Shown: piece by piece, positions 12,564 through 24,559 of the stretch
How the letters are laid out: the number at the start of each line of letters is the position of its first letter
Position numbering within the stretch: position 1 is the stretch's first letter
Assembly: GCA_905250125.1 (NCBI GenBank)
Contig: CAJNOL010001273.1
Coordinates: forward strand, 1 to 64,000
Length of the DNA stretch: 64,000 nucleotides
Direction of reading: 5' to 3'
From: Rotaria sordida
Lineage: Eukaryota > Rotifera > Eurotatoria > Philodinida > Philodinidae
Notes under the pieces: model-generated
The model's database searches: none
What the model saw: only the letters and a program-made list of their open reading frames with translations
Told to the model about the DNA's origin: nothing
Translations under genes and position numbers: made by a program

Positions 12564-14740
12564 ATTTCGTTTTTTTTTTGTATGATCAATGCAATGTTTG
12601 AGAACGAAATGAAGAAATATAAATAGTAATAAATACTTTCTATTCAAACAATTCAAGATAAAAACTTAAGAATTACGCACTTAAATATAGGGGTAATCAT
12701 AAGATCACTAAATAGTCATATAAAACAATTATCAATGATTAACAACGAAATTTATATGAATAGAAAGAAGCAGAAATCAAGAGAAGATGAATAAAATACA
12801 AGGTTAATAAATGTGGATGAAGATATAGAACTCAATACTGAACAAAACAGTGCATTTAACATACGAATATATTGAAAAATTTACTGCAAAAGTTTCGAAA
12901 TACTAATATATTGAATTCGTATCCACCTACCATTGATGTAACGATTCTGTCATATCAAACTTACGTATTCAAAGAAGAAAAACAAAGAACATAAATGATG
13001 TTTATTAATTCAATTAACGATTGCTGTAAAGTTTTCGGCGGTTTCGAGAGGATGTTAGTATGTGTAAGTATTACTTTCATATCTAAGCACATCCACACCC
13101 TAAATACTATGATGGACAAAATGAAATCAATCATATCAACTAGGAATAGTCAAGATGATGATTATGTTTTTTTTTTCTTATTAATAATAAATAACTGTGT
13201 CTTTATATTAAATGTAGATTTGAGATGTCTTTATGAACTAGTTAATCGAATTTCAAAAATTAAAAACAAACTATTAGAATTGATCGAAAATCATATTTAT
13301 AAATTTGGTATAAATATTAATGAATGTGTTAATAAAACTACAATGGATATATGTTTAACTATTTTTATCCTAATTTTTATTTTTTTCTTTTCTTTTCTAT
13401 ATTAGAATCTACAATTATATATTGAAATAATAATTGATATTCACGAGAGATTCTTAAATTTTTTTTTGTACTGAAACAGGCTTCAATATTGCCTTAGATA
13501 AAATAAATATTTATACTTGAGTTTTCATCTATTGTCGAAATGATATTGGCTTGTGATAAATTTATAAATAAGAATTCAGTAATATAAAAAGTTAATTCAA
13601 CAAAAAAAGTCATTTGAATTATTTGCTCGATATTGTGATACAGTTTTGAAGAAAAGAGGTTTGTTTCATTGGACTCAAATCATTTAAAAATGATAAATTG
13701 ATTATTCTACAAATAAAACTATTGAAGAAAATAGTCTTGAAGAAAAATGAAAATGAAATACTACTAATACTATTTAGATAATTCTTTTATTTTTATTAAT
13801 CTAATTAGTTTTTTTTAGATCGTTTTTACTTATATTAAAGATAAAGATGTTTGTAAAATGTTAATAAAATGTTTAGTTGATCAATAAAGTATTTTTAATG
13901 ATTATGAAAATTAATAATATCAAAATAAAAAGTAAATAACTTATCTATCTCGATTTGTAACCATTAGGGAAATGAATGCTTTCAAAATATTGATTGAAAA
14001 ATATTGAATATATTGTTAAAATAATGATTTCAATGACATTGATAAAATATATTGCTTAAATACTTCGAAAGAAAAATTTTGTCTAATTTTTTTTCGTCAA
14101 TTTTTCTGTAATGACATTGAGTTTGAGTTCATGATCATTGTCGTCTTTATCAAATATTATTTTTATCAATTGAAATATTAAAATTATTTATTTCTTTTTC
14201 ATAAATAAATTTTTCTATTAGTTAAAAAACAATATTTGATAGTTTTAAAGATTTTTATATTCATTATTATAGTGATCGAAAATATAATAATTTGGCTTCA
14301 TTAATACTCAAAAGATGATTTACGAAACATTTTACTAAAGAAATATATGCATTACATATAAGAATTAATTATCTGTCAAATTTTAACACTTGAAAAAGTA
14401 TCAATTTATTAAAATGATTATATTATTATTATATAATGAAAAATAAAATTTTATATTTAAACAAAATATAAGATAAAATATAAATTCAATCTTAATTATT
14501 ATTTCAAGTTTGTTTGTAGTTTAAAACACTTATTGTTAACGCACGAAGTCATGGAAAGTTTAAGTTTACATTTTAAATCTAAAGTTTCTTTTAATTAAGG
14601 TAAAATAATTTTATTTAATATGAAAAAAAAAGCATAATTTAATGATATAAACTTATTTTATAGAAATATATTGATTTATTAATTGATAACAAATATCTTA
14701 AACGAGATTCTAATTATAAAAATATTTTACTTTTAGTGAA
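12564..14740. other. AT-rich intergenic region; weak telomere-like pair at 13047-13102
   Basis: No recognisable gene. A 136-codon frame at 12995-13405 is low-complexity (long F/I/N runs) and crosses a remnant of the TGTGGG/CCCACA family (GAGGATGTTAGTATGTG ... CATCCACACCCTAA), so I do not accept it as coding. Confidence 0.5.
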
Positions 14741-14744
14741 CAAT

Positions 14745-15318
14745 AAAAGTTTCACTCACATTGAAATGATTTTTTTAAATATTATTTTGATGTATGAGAA
14801 TAGAATGCAACACATATATATGTATACAGAAGAGTTCGAAACATTTACGCAAGCATATAGTAGTTTTCTGGCTGTTTGCTTCTTCTTTGAGTAAAGCAAA
14901 AAATATGTGAATACATCTATTTTTGGATGATTTGTTAAGAAATGAGATGAATCATATGAAGTAAGTTCGAGTTTACAACTTTTGACCATTCAGAGGAAAG
15001 ACTTTCAGCTATGTTCTGTCAATGGGCAATATCGAAAAGGGTGAGCGCGAAATTTTGAATTATAATTCATTCGCTAGAAATCTGTCAGTTCGAAATTCCG
15101 GTATCATTTCATACGATCCATCTCATTACTTAAAAAGCCATTCAAAAATGGATGTATTCACATATTTTTTGCTTTGCTCAAAGAAAAAGCAAATAGTCAG
15201 AAAACCACTATGTGCTGCGTAAATGTCTCGAACGTCTTTGTATATATATATGTTGCATTCTATTCTTATACGTCAAAAGAATATTTAAAAAAATCATTTC
15301 AACGCGAGCGAAACTTTT
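14745..15318. mobile_element. Fold-back MITE-like element, TIR AAAAGTTTC
   Basis: Left end AAAAGTTTCACTCACATTG and right end, read inverted, AAAAGTTTCGCTCGCGTTG. Complementarity continues inward for about 220 bp on each side (for example GCATTCTATTCTTATACG at the right arm against CATGAGAATAGAATGC-like sequence at the left). Frames read inside (14756-14989 minus and 15022-15222 plus) are mirror images of the same arm, not genes. No clear target duplication. Confidence 0.65.
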
Positions 15319-15324
15319 GTCGCG

Positions 15325-18300
15325 TACTATTTATTTAAATTAAAATAGATTCATTATCATTAATCAAGAAATTAATTTTTTGTTTACTAGAAGAGGTGTT
15401 TAGTTTACAGAATTTTTTTTAATGATTTGTTATTGTTTTTTAAACAAGAACTTATATTAAAAAAAAAACTATAATATAAAAATTTTGTTCATTTGAATAA
15501 GAAGATATCTCAAAATCTACTATTTAATTCATCATATAGAAAATTTAATCAAAGAAACGAAGAAAATAAACACGAAAAAGAAGCATTACAACAAGTGACT
15601 ATTCTCAAATAACATCTTGTTAAATGTTGAAGGTGATTATGTAGTCGAGATGATAACGTTAATTTAGTTTCAGCGATAACATGTTAGACTGTTTTGATAG
15701 ATGCATCCAATCACAAATTCGATTTTTGCACTATGTCAATAAACAAAATGTAATGCTCAAATGAAATAGACACAAATTTCGATTCCCGAAAGATTACAAA
15801 CAATAATAGACTATTTTTGTTTTTGAAAAGATCATTGATATAGTTTCGATCTTGCTGTGAATTAATTGAATCATTTGATTCTTTGATTTCAAGTTTTTCT
15901 TCCAGCGAAATAACGAACATTTGTATATCTCGAGCCTTGTATTCGTACACGCAAGTCATTTGTTCAGCAAATTGATTCGATGTTTATTCTCTTTATCTTG
16001 TTCGTGCATTTTCTCTTTGAACCATTCCGAGAACTTTGATCTATTGACTAATACGATTGTCAAGAATCAAATATATATATATTATCGAAGACGATACTGA
16101 CTGTAATCCAATCAAGAACAAAGATCGTTCATTTCATCTTCTTCGAACATTGATTATATATAAGTTGCTAAAGAGTTCGAATTTTCTCGTCAATGTTCGT
16201 TATAGTTAAATTCGATTTGTTTGCACGATCATGAAGATTTTCTGCTCGATTGTGTACTAATATCAATTGTTCGGAATGAACAATAGAAGAGGATGAAGTT
16301 GTGACCTGTGAATGTACATAGTTTCTCTTTACCTAAATTCAGACCAACATAATACCTAACATCACTTCCACACCTACACGATATGCCTTGAAAAAAAATT
16401 AAAGAAATAGCTAAGACCTCTTCAAAACGATTGAGAAATATTATTTTGAATAATATACTTCATGATATAAAAAACAAAACTTCGTTTTCATCTTTCGAAA
16501 ATTCTAATTTTGTTTTCTTTTTCTTCAAAAAACTATTGCATTCTCAAATGATTAATCAGCCGTGGATTCTTTTGACTCGTTATTTTGGGACGCCATGGTT
16601 TAAGAAGGTTAGAGGGAAATTACTAGCTCAAGACCAACTATTAACCATACACCCCTCCCCCTTCTCTTGTGGATAGACAATCATTTACTAAATCACATTT
16701 TTATAGTCATTGACATAGACCATTTTATAGAAAACTCTTTTCTACATCTCTTGACACCTTCTCCAACTCAAAGGAATGGATAGAAATGGAGAAAAGCTTA
16801 AAATACTAATAAAATGTGAAAAAGGTCATGTTTTTTACTTTTTTTTGATCCACCCCAAAAATTCGAGGATTGTGGTCTTCGGCGTTCTTCACAGGTACGT
16901 CAGAAAAATGTAATATTTTGAATTTATAAGTTTCACGATATGACCTATCGTTTGAGCAAAAGAAATCCAAAAAAAAAATTTTACCTCCGGACGGCTTGGT
17001 CGACCGTCTTACGGATCCTGTCTTAAGCAATTTATCGTCATGAAACTGTAGATTTAAAGACAATAAGAAAACAATTTGCTTCATGGGATTTTTCAGAGAA
17101 GACAATTATAAGGTTATGATCAGAGAACAGAACACGTGTACATCTGTAGATAGAAAATTTCTTTATGTCATTGTATATATATGTCCCTGAATATAGGGCA
17201 TTGTCGTCAACAAATCGGCTGTATTCTGTTCTCTGATTAGAAACTGCTGTGTAATTCATAATCATCCTTGGCTCAAGAAAACATTGACGTAGCAAACCTT
17301 TTATATCTGTAACGAATACAATATTATATCTTCTATGCTTCAAGGTGTGAGTGACTCATCTATATTACTCAACAAAAATATATAATTATCTTTGTAATAA
17401 TCACACAAGAGATAATAAAACATTTTAAAGATGAAAAATGCGTTTGTAAAGTAACAAACTCGCCTCTTGGTAGAAGATTGATAATTTTATCTTTAATAAA
17501 CATCGACTTTGAAGCAGGTGAGAAGTTTTGAAAAGCAGTAAATCAGTTAAATTTTCAATTGCTCATATCTGTCCAATTCTTCAAATAGTTTGTATGGAGA
17601 ATTGCCCAATATTCAGTTTTAGCTTGAGACGAAGTTTTATAAATGAAAAATTACCGGCAAGAGATGTTAAGACACTTATAATTTTTGTGTAGAGTTACAT
17701 TAAAATCATTAGTATAAGAGTTTGTTTGATATATTTCGTCAACACGAAAATTTCACATGATATTAGAAAAATAATGTTTATGCTGAATATAGACTTTTTA
17801 CATTTTCTAATAGTTTTTCAACTCATAGAGTAGAGTAGAGTGATATTCAAAAAGAATCAAATGAAAATATTCCTTCTCACAAGAGAAAATACGCTTTCAC
17901 TAAAGAATGTAGAGTGACATTTTTCGAAGTAAAATCACTATCTTTGTGTTAAATTAGCTTCGTATTTTCAATCTGCATCACAGCAAAAAAAAGTGTTAAA
18001 AAACTATTACTTTCAAACATAGTCGACATCGTTCTATGAAGTACAATATTTTGTTTTCTCTTATTGTTACATTTATCTTTATCGATAGTTTTTTCTCGCA
18101 GGATATAACAGCTGCGCTCTTTACTTATATACGTCCATAAATGAATGAGAAAAAAGCATAAAGGAAAGAAAAGAGAGAGTAGTTGCCTATAACAATTGTC
18201 GCAAAAAAGACATGGAGAGAGAAAAAAAGAAACAAGAAAAATTTCTTTTCGTTCTTGACCTTTTTTTATGGAATATTTTTTGCGGGCAAATATTCTTTCT

Positions 18301-18830
18301 CTTACATTCTTTTTCTTTATTCATTTTTCGCAATCACATGCGGACGTACATTTAGTCGTGCAAGATTTCTGTACTCTTCATTAATCTTCAAATCACAAAA
18401 AACAAGTACAAAGTCGATCGTATGTTTCTCATGAATAATCTGTTTTTAATTTTTGTATTGAATGTAAAGAGTAAAATAACATTCTATTTTTTTTTTCTTA
18501 ATTATGCAAATTGAGTAACGCCGATGCCAAGACGAGGGCCTGTTGGCACTTAGACCTTCAACATAAAAAGAACGAAAAAAAAAAAAGAAAGGAAGAAGGA
18601 AAGAGTACGACTTTATAGAAGAATATAATGAAGAAGAGAAGTTGAGGGACAGGATAGAAAAAAGAAAACAGAACAAAGAGAAAGAAAAACGAGAAAAGAT
18701 TAACATCGTACAGAGTTACGGAAGAAAGATTGGATAGTTGACAATGTTCAATATGGTATACGTGAAAGGGAAAACAGAGAAAAAAAAGATTACAGAAGAA
18801 ACAAAGAGACTTCAATAACAGATCAGAAAA
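15325..18830. other. Intergenic region, no gene seen
   Basis: No recognisable gene in 3.5 kb. A short inverted repeat (ATCAGAGAACAGAA) joins 17117-17135 and 17222-17240. A purine/pyrimidine-skewed tract lies at 18170-18320 and 18550-18680; open frames there are low-complexity F/S/K strings and are rejected. Confidence 0.5.
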
Positions 18831-18832
18831 CT

Positions 18833-19275
18833 TCAGAAGGTCTCGGGAAATTCCTTCAATAGCTCAATATCGTCCTGCGAGAACTGAACAGCTGTGTCCG
18901 TAAGAGGGTTTTCGTCCTGCCAGGACAGACATTTTTCCAAAACTGTTTCATGGTTAATGAATCGTCTAGTTCTACGAAGACCTTGAACCCTTAGCTGCCC
19001 ACTTAGACATTCGTTTCTACGTATGTTAAGAATTAGTTGCTCTGCCAGCAATTCACCATCTTTCGATTCAGCAAGTGCTTTGAAATATTTGTTCCAGTAT
19101 CGCGTGCATCTATTAACTAGAGTGGGTTCGTTGAATAAGAACTCGAAGAACTCATCTGGCCAGCTCTGGTAATGCAAAATCTGTTTTAAGCAGGAGGCAT
19201 AGAAATGCTCTAAATGACTACGTTGACATTCGGTAAGGAGAAAATAACATTCTATTTCAAATAATGGTTCTTGTC
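18833..19275 (-). CDS. Unidentified ORF, probably a C-terminal exon
   Basis: An open minus-strand frame runs from a TGA near 19275 to a stop at 18833, about 145 codons. It has no ATG at its beginning, so it would be a terminal exon or a remnant. The product is charged and well mixed in composition (LTECQRSHLEHFYASCLKQI, then SWPDEFFEFLFNEPTL, NIRRNECLSGQL, and acidic end FSQDDIELLKEFPETF). Its codon use is less AT-biased than the surrounding intergenic DNA, which argues that it is or was coding. I recognise no domain. A weak acceptor (GACAAG) near 19271 could supply the 5' junction; no upstream exon was found between it and retinol saturase, which is divergently oriented. Confidence 0.35.
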
Positions 19276-19751
19276 ATGCAAAGTGAACACGTGATTGTTT
19301 TATTCATTTCTTTCTCAATTTTCAATCGTTGAAAGTATTTTTATTTCTTGTGAAACGATAGCTTATTCAATTCTTGTAAAAGTATATTAAATATTTAGAT
19401 ATATAAAGTAATCGTTATAAATTCTCGGCTAATCATTTGTATTGAGTTTATATCTTTCCTCTATTTCACTTCTCATAAAATCGGAGCATTTAGCTGAATA
19501 ACATCTAAAGAATAAGTTTCAATGATCCTTTTAGTTAATATACACTTTCGTATATCTTTCAGTCGTTTTTTATATGTCCACAGCCGTCTATATTCTCTGT
19601 TGATGTACTCTTAAACAGATTTCTGGGATGATTCAACTTCTTGATAAACCATTATTTCTATTCATAAACGTTAGTATATCCTCATGTATTATTATGTGAT
19701 TTTTTTTTAATAGTGTTGGATAACTTCAACTGGTACATTGATTCATCTGTC

Positions 19752-21515
19752 ATGCACACCATATTGGAATATTCAATAATTTATCAAAGTGTTTGTTTTG
19801 CATGCATTTTGTTTGGTACATACATTCTATGGAAAACTTGGAGCAAGAGAAAAATACAGAAAAATGCCAAGGAAGAAATAGCAGAAATTGGAGATGAAAA
19901 TGTAATTAAACAAGGATTTCGAATGAATGCTGTACCAGAGAATGTTGACATTATAGTAATAGGTTCTGGTATGGCTGGACTTACTGTAGCTTCCATAATG
20001 GCACAAGAAGGCAAAAAAGTCTTATTACTTGAACAGCATGATGTTATTGGAGGTAATACTCATACTTTTAAAGAAAAAGGTTTTGACTTTGAAACTGGAT
20101 TGCATTACATTGGTGGTAGAATTGGTAAGAAGACATCGAATTTAAGAAAACATTTTGATTGTATAACGAAAAATGGAGTTGAATGGGAAAAAATGGATGA
20201 TATATATGATCTTGTAGTTATACGTGATGGGGAGAATCGTGAACAATATCCAATGTATTCTGATGTTAAGATTCTTAAGAAGACACTGATTTCTTCATTT
20301 GTTGAGGAAGAAAAAGCGATTCACGAATATTTCAATATGATTAAGAAGGTTCGTATTGGTATAACAGTCTTATTTTTACTAAAATGTATACCGTATCAAA
20401 GGATTCAGAAGATAATTCATAAACTTGTTCAACCTTTTCTTTCAATATTTGATGAAACAACAGAACAAGTTCTATCTAAATTAACTAAAAACAAAAAACT
20501 TATTGGAATTTTGACATACTTATATGGCGATTATGTTGAAGTTCCATCAAGATCATCGTTTGGAATGCAAGCATTATTATCTGACCACTATATGGGTGGT
20601 GGATACTTTCCAATTGGAGGTCCATCGATGTTCGCACGTACCATTGTTCCAATCATCGAAAAATCCAAAGGAAAAGCGTTCGTTCGTGCTCCAGTTTCAT
20701 CAATTCTTATAAATGAAGAGAATAAAGCTATTGGAGTTGTAGTAAAAGGTCATCGGATCTTTTCAAGTATTGTTGTTAGTGCTATCAGTGCAACAAAAAC
20801 CTACAAGTACCTTATACCTCAAACTCATCAATGTTTGGTTCAATCTCACTTGAAGATTATAGAAAGTCCTGAACTTGCCTCGGAAACTGGTTATATGTCA
20901 ATGTTCGTTGGTCTTCAAGGTGATTCCGATGAACTTGATTTACCGAAGAGAAATTTATGGATATTTCCATCATGGAATCATGATGAAAATATGACGAAAT
21001 TTCGTGATGATTACAGTGCAGATTTTCCAGGTATGTTCATATCTTTTGCATCTGCAAAGGATCCAACATATCACACAAGATATCCTAAGAAGAGTGTCGC
21101 ATCAATTATTACTCTTGGCATTTATGAGCATGTTGAAGATTTCAAAGATGAAAATGCAAAACATCGTGGTGATGCTTATAATCAACTGAAAGATCAATGG
21201 AAAGACAGAATGTTAGAAATATTTTTAAAAGAATTTCCGAATTTAAAAGACAAAATAGTTTATATTGATAATGGAACAGCAATTACAAATGATTTTTATC
21301 TTGGAACTTATCATGGAGCTACTTGTGGACTGGCGCATACACCAGAGCGATTTCGACAAGTGGAAATTCTTTCACCAACATCGCCAATCAAGAATCTTTA
21401 TCTCTCAGGACAGGATATACTCACCTGTGGAGTATCGGCCGGTCTTATGAGTGGATTTATGACATCATATGTTATTTCTCCTAGCTTGATATTTAAGTAC
21501 CCAAAGCGCATCTGA
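19752..21515 (+). CDS. RETSAT: Retinol saturase (all-trans-retinol 13,14-reductase)
   Basis: A 587-residue FAD/NAD(P)-binding oxidoreductase of the carotenoid isomerase/phytoene desaturase-like group. The N-terminus has a hydrophobic anchor (residues 5-28) followed by a basic KTWSKRK, fitting an ER-membrane protein. The dinucleotide-binding motif is VIGSGMAGLTVAS (69-81), with the adenine-ribose site LLLEQHDVIGGNTHTF (91-106) and the family block GLHYIGG shortly after. The C-terminal FAD motif LYLSGQDILTCGVSAGL lies near residue 550. Retinol saturases reduce the 13-14 double bond of all-trans-retinol; human RETSAT is 610 residues, so the length is full. The open frame extends upstream to a GTG preceded by a pyrimidine-rich TTTTTTTTAATAG, a possible splice acceptor, so a short upstream exon is possible. 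I chose the first ATG because the anchor begins there. Confidence 0.93.
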   Translation: MHTILEYSIIYQSVCFACILFGTYILWKTWSKRKIQKNAKEEIAEIGDENVIKQGFRMNAVPENVDIIVIGSGMAGLTVASIMAQEGKKVLLLEQHDVIGGNTHTFKEKGFDFETGLHYIGGRIGKKTSNLRKHFDCITKNGVEWEKMDDIYDLVVIRDGENREQYPMYSDVKILKKTLISSFVEEEKAIHEYFNMIKKVRIGITVLFLLKCIPYQRIQKIIHKLVQPFLSIFDETTEQVLSKLTKNKKLIGILTYLYGDYVEVPSRSSFGMQALLSDHYMGGGYFPIGGPSMFARTIVPIIEKSKGKAFVRAPVSSILINEENKAIGVVVKGHRIFSSIVVSAISATKTYKYLIPQTHQCLVQSHLKIIESPELASETGYMSMFVGLQGDSDELDLPKRNLWIFPSWNHDENMTKFRDDYSADFPGMFISFASAKDPTYHTRYPKKSVASIITLGIYEHVEDFKDENAKHRGDAYNQLKDQWKDRMLEIFLKEFPNLKDKIVYIDNGTAITNDFYLGTYHGATCGLAHTPERFRQVEILSPTSPIKNLYLSGQDILTCGVSAGLMSGFMTSYVISPSLIFKYPKRI

Positions 21516-22590
21516 TCGTATTTCATTCATGCAACAAAACTACATTATGTTTCTATGGATTTGTTTTCAGAAATTAGATTCAAATGTAGCAAAAACTTGA
21601 GCGAAATTATAATGAACTTCATAATAACTTATTATTTCATTGAAATTTATACTCTAATATATATTAAAAAAGCAAAATAAATTAATCATTAATCCTATGA
21701 ATGAAATCCTTGTGAACATTGTCGTTCGATAAATATATCGAACATTGAATGAATAAATATTTCATAAATTGGGATTGGTTTAATGTCATTTTCGAATAGT
21801 TCAAATAGGTTCGTGCGATATTCATTGATTCGAAGAAATTTTCGTTGAATTAGGTAACTAAATTAGCATAATTGTTGTTATTGAGATTGATTGAGTTAGA
21901 AAATAAAACACATAGTTCGAAATAAGGTAAAATTTTCTTTAACAGACTATTTTCTTAGAATTGAGAACGTATTAAGTCGCATTCTATTAAGATTAAACGT
22001 GAAGTGTGAGATACATCATTTGATGAAGATTTATATATCATGGATTCACTTTCTTCAATGATTACATTAAGCAATATCTAGTCGTCTAATCATTGATTGT
22101 AATTATCAACAATAATTCAAAGGTATTAAACACGGTATTGATCCAGTTTGCTCACTTCATTCAATAAATACATTTTCAATGGGTATAAAAATGATTGTTC
22201 GATCATGTAAAAATGGAAGTTTAAAAATGCAGTTTGTCTGTAAACAATCTTCTTTATCATTAATCACCAAAATTGAATGTTGAAACTTGAAACTTGGAAA
22301 GTACTTATTCAATTGAATTGAAGTTTTACAGTAGCGATTAGAAGTAGAATGACCTTCTGTGTAAGAATGCGTGTGAGCGCAGAAGCACTTTGACCATGTA
22401 AGTAACCTTTTATATAAGCCGTAGCTTCTCAAAAGAGATACTTTTTAATTAAACTTCATAGCTATTTAAAGCTTCATATAGTTATTTAAAATGTGGCGCC
22501 TCTACAACACTATCATAGTTAATGTGGTGCGAAGCACAGCATTTCTGTATTCCTTCGGGAGTTTTCTTTCATTCTTTCTATCTCGACGTC
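21516..22590. other. Intergenic, nothing seen
   Basis: 3' flank of retinol saturase and AT-rich spacer. Short frames here have no recognisable content. Confidence 0.5.
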
Positions 22591-22599
22591 CACATCGAA

Positions 22600-23020
22600 A
22601 ATTGTCATTTTGTGTCGCGATGATCTCGAGAATGGAAAATCGGAAAAAGTCGTTCAAACGCAAAATGAAAATATCGAGATCGAATTGTTATCTTTTGTTT
22701 TTCAATATTCATTAGATCATGCCGTTTAGTTATAGATAGCTTCCAAAAATGGCAAATTTTTATGGACTTTGTTTTTTTTTCAAGGTTCGAAATAATTAAA
22801 ATCAATAAAACTTGTCATTTAGTGACTCGATGATCTCAACAACTAAAACTCAGAAAATAGTCGTTGAAACGCAAGATCCCATTATCAAAATCGAACCGAT
22901 AATATCTTTTGAGTTCATCTTCAAAGCACCTTCCGATTTCTCACAAATCGCTTCCAAAAATGACAAATTTTTGAGAACTTTGCGTTTTCTTTATTTTGAG
23001 ATAATTAAAATGAAAATAAA
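22600..23020. repeat. Diverged tandem duplication, unit about 210 bp
   Basis: Two direct copies begin at about 22602 and 22813. Shared landmarks in order are TGTCATTT, CGATGATCTC, AAACGCAA, GCTTCCAAAAATG, CAAATTTTT and ATAATTAAAAT. The reading frame at 22812-23153 is a by-product of the second copy continuing into a TGTGGG hairpin. Confidence 0.6.
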
Positions 23021-23029
23021 AAGAAGAGT

Positions 23030-23076
23030 TAGGGTGTGGGTGTGGGTAAACAATAAACAATCACACCCACATCCTC
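23030..23076. repeat. TGTGGG / CCCACA inverted pair
   Basis: AGGGTGTGGGTGTGGGT, a 16-bp spacer, then CACACCCACATCCT. It starts directly at the end of the tandem duplication. Confidence 0.75.
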
Positions 23077-23390
23077 CTTCCTGTATCCATCAAAATTTGA
23101 CAGTGAAAGAAAATGAACGCCATCGACCGCATATGAATTCTATTTCAGAATGAAAAACTTGAAAACTATTAAAATATATTCTTGGCAAATATGATGGATG
23201 ATCATAATGAGCTGTTGATGAGATTATTAACATTCGTTGGATGCTGAATCACATATATACTTTTACGATTCTGACATAAGTGTTGTTTCTTGCCAACAAT
23301 ATTTGTTCATTTAATTGTTGAAAGTCGAATATATTTGCTTGAAGACTTAATGCTGAATTGTCTAAAGAATAACGAAATCAAGAATATTTG

Positions 23391-23421
23391 AGGGGCGTGG
23401 ATATGCATATCGACACCCACA
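23391..23421. repeat. Minimal TGTGGG-like inverted pair
   Basis: AGGGGCGTGGATATG followed almost at once by CATATCGACACCCAC. It is a very short hairpin of the same family. Confidence 0.5.
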
Positions 23422-23635
23422 GAATAAGACAGGTTCGTTAGCCACTAACATGACTTGTTACATCTTAGATATCCGTTAGTTTATTCTTCCAGAGCAAGAG
23501 AAAAACACAACATGAGCGAAGAAAAAATAGGAACTCAAATAGAAAAGAGAGGCGAGCGCTGGAAAAGACAATCGTCATAACTGACCTAGAGATGTCAGGC
23601 CATAACATTATGATTGGAAATAAAGGCGAGGGAAT

Positions 23636-23714
23636 TGGGTGTGGGTGTCGATGTCGTGTGGATTTTGTGTTTATATAACCGCTAAAAGGTGAAAATCAAC
23701 CCCAACACCCACCC
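23636..23714. repeat. TGTGGG / CCCACA inverted pair beside piggyBac remnant
   Basis: GGGTGTGGGTGTCGATG arm, AT-rich spacer, then CCCCAACACCCACCC. The right edge abuts the first codons of a piggyBac-type cysteine-rich domain. Confidence 0.65.
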
Positions 23715-24009
23715 GAAGACACTGTGCTGGCTGTTACGAGAAAAACAGGATAGAACAATCAAGAGAAGAGTGTCATGCAACAACAAAGAAAATATAAACT
23801 TTCTGTTCTGATTGTAACAAATTTTTTTGTGTTGATTGTTTTAACGAGAAGCATTACGCTATCAATAAATGATTTTAAAAATAGCGAAGGCACACATTAC
23901 GTCTAATCTTTCACCTAAGAATAAAAGAAAAGAAAGTTTTTTTCTCTTAAATTTCTTGTTAAAATATAGTGGGGCCCACCGGTGGGCCCCATCGACTCGA
24001 AAGGATTAA
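23710..24009 (+). mobile_element. piggyBac transposase remnant (C-terminal cysteine-rich domain plus right end)
   Basis: The plus strand encodes RHCAGCYEK (near 23715), then FCSDCNKFFCVDCFNEKHY ending at a stop near 23872. The spacing of CxxC, CxxC, C-x2-CF and H matches the cross-brace zinc domain at the C-terminus of piggyBac transposases. An in-frame TAA precedes the FCSDC part, so it is dead. About 130 bp further on, a right end is suggested: read inward from TTAA (24006-24009) it gives TCCTTTCGAGTCGAT and then the perfect palindrome at 23971-23990. The catalytic DDD core and the left end were not found. Confidence 0.6.
23971..23990. repeat. Perfect 20-bp GC-rich palindrome
   Basis: GGGGCCCACC followed by its exact reverse complement GGTGGGCCCC. 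It stands out in AT-rich surroundings and sits 15 bp inside the putative TTAA-bordered piggyBac end. Confidence 0.95.
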
Positions 24010-24415
24010 ATAATAATTTTCCAATGAATTTATAAAATTAAAAACAACAGAAAAGAAACATATAGTCATTTTTTTCGACGATTTAAACTCTTTATTTTTC
24101 TGAAAAAATGAATATGAATTGCAAAGAATGTGTCGCATATTTTTAGTGATTTGATTATTTCTTTCGTTGAAAAAGACATGCTTATCATGTTTAGAAACTT
24201 TTCATATACAATAATAAATCTAACAACAAAAGAAAAACATGAAAACTTCATATAAAAGTGAAAGAAGTTCTATCATAACCAGTTGTCTATTCAAATAGTT
24301 ATCTCCAGAAATTCAGCCGGTATGAAATTCATTTTTTGGAATATTTATTTACTATTTTCATGATCTTTATTATTACTAATGATAAAAATATTCTATTGTT
24401 CAATTCTTCAGTTTA

Positions 24416-24559
24416 ATGGCTTCTCCATATTCCATATCACCTTCACATATCTTTTATTTTGGAAGAAGAAACAATCAAATTCTTGAATTATGTATGAAAA
24501 AAAGTGTTAGTGATGATATTCTCGCTGATAACCGCACCAGTATTCAACGAAAGAAGTAA
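24416..24559 (+). CDS. Short ORF, 47 codons, unknown
   Basis: ATG at 24416 follows a good pyrimidine-tract acceptor (TTCAATTCTTCAG) by four bases. The product (MASPYSISPSHIFYFGRR at its start, ending SIQRKK) has mixed, non-repetitive composition. It could be a terminal exon of an unseen gene or chance. No family recognised. Confidence 0.2.
   Translation: MASPYSISPSHIFYFGRRNNQILELCMKKSVSDDILADNRTSIQRKK

Noticed and set aside
12564..12656. N-terminal extension of the acetate transporter frame
   Set aside because: It begins with TTG, not ATG, is low-complexity, and the family motif spacing fits the ATG at 12563.
12995..13405. 136-codon plus-strand frame
   Set aside because: F/I/N-rich, no motif, and it crosses a telomere-like repeat remnant.
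14756..15222. Two related short frames on opposite strands
   Set aside because: They are mirror-image arms of a fold-back element.
18183..18815. Overlapping frames rich in F, S and K
   Set aside because: They derive from a purine/pyrimidine-skewed low-complexity tract.
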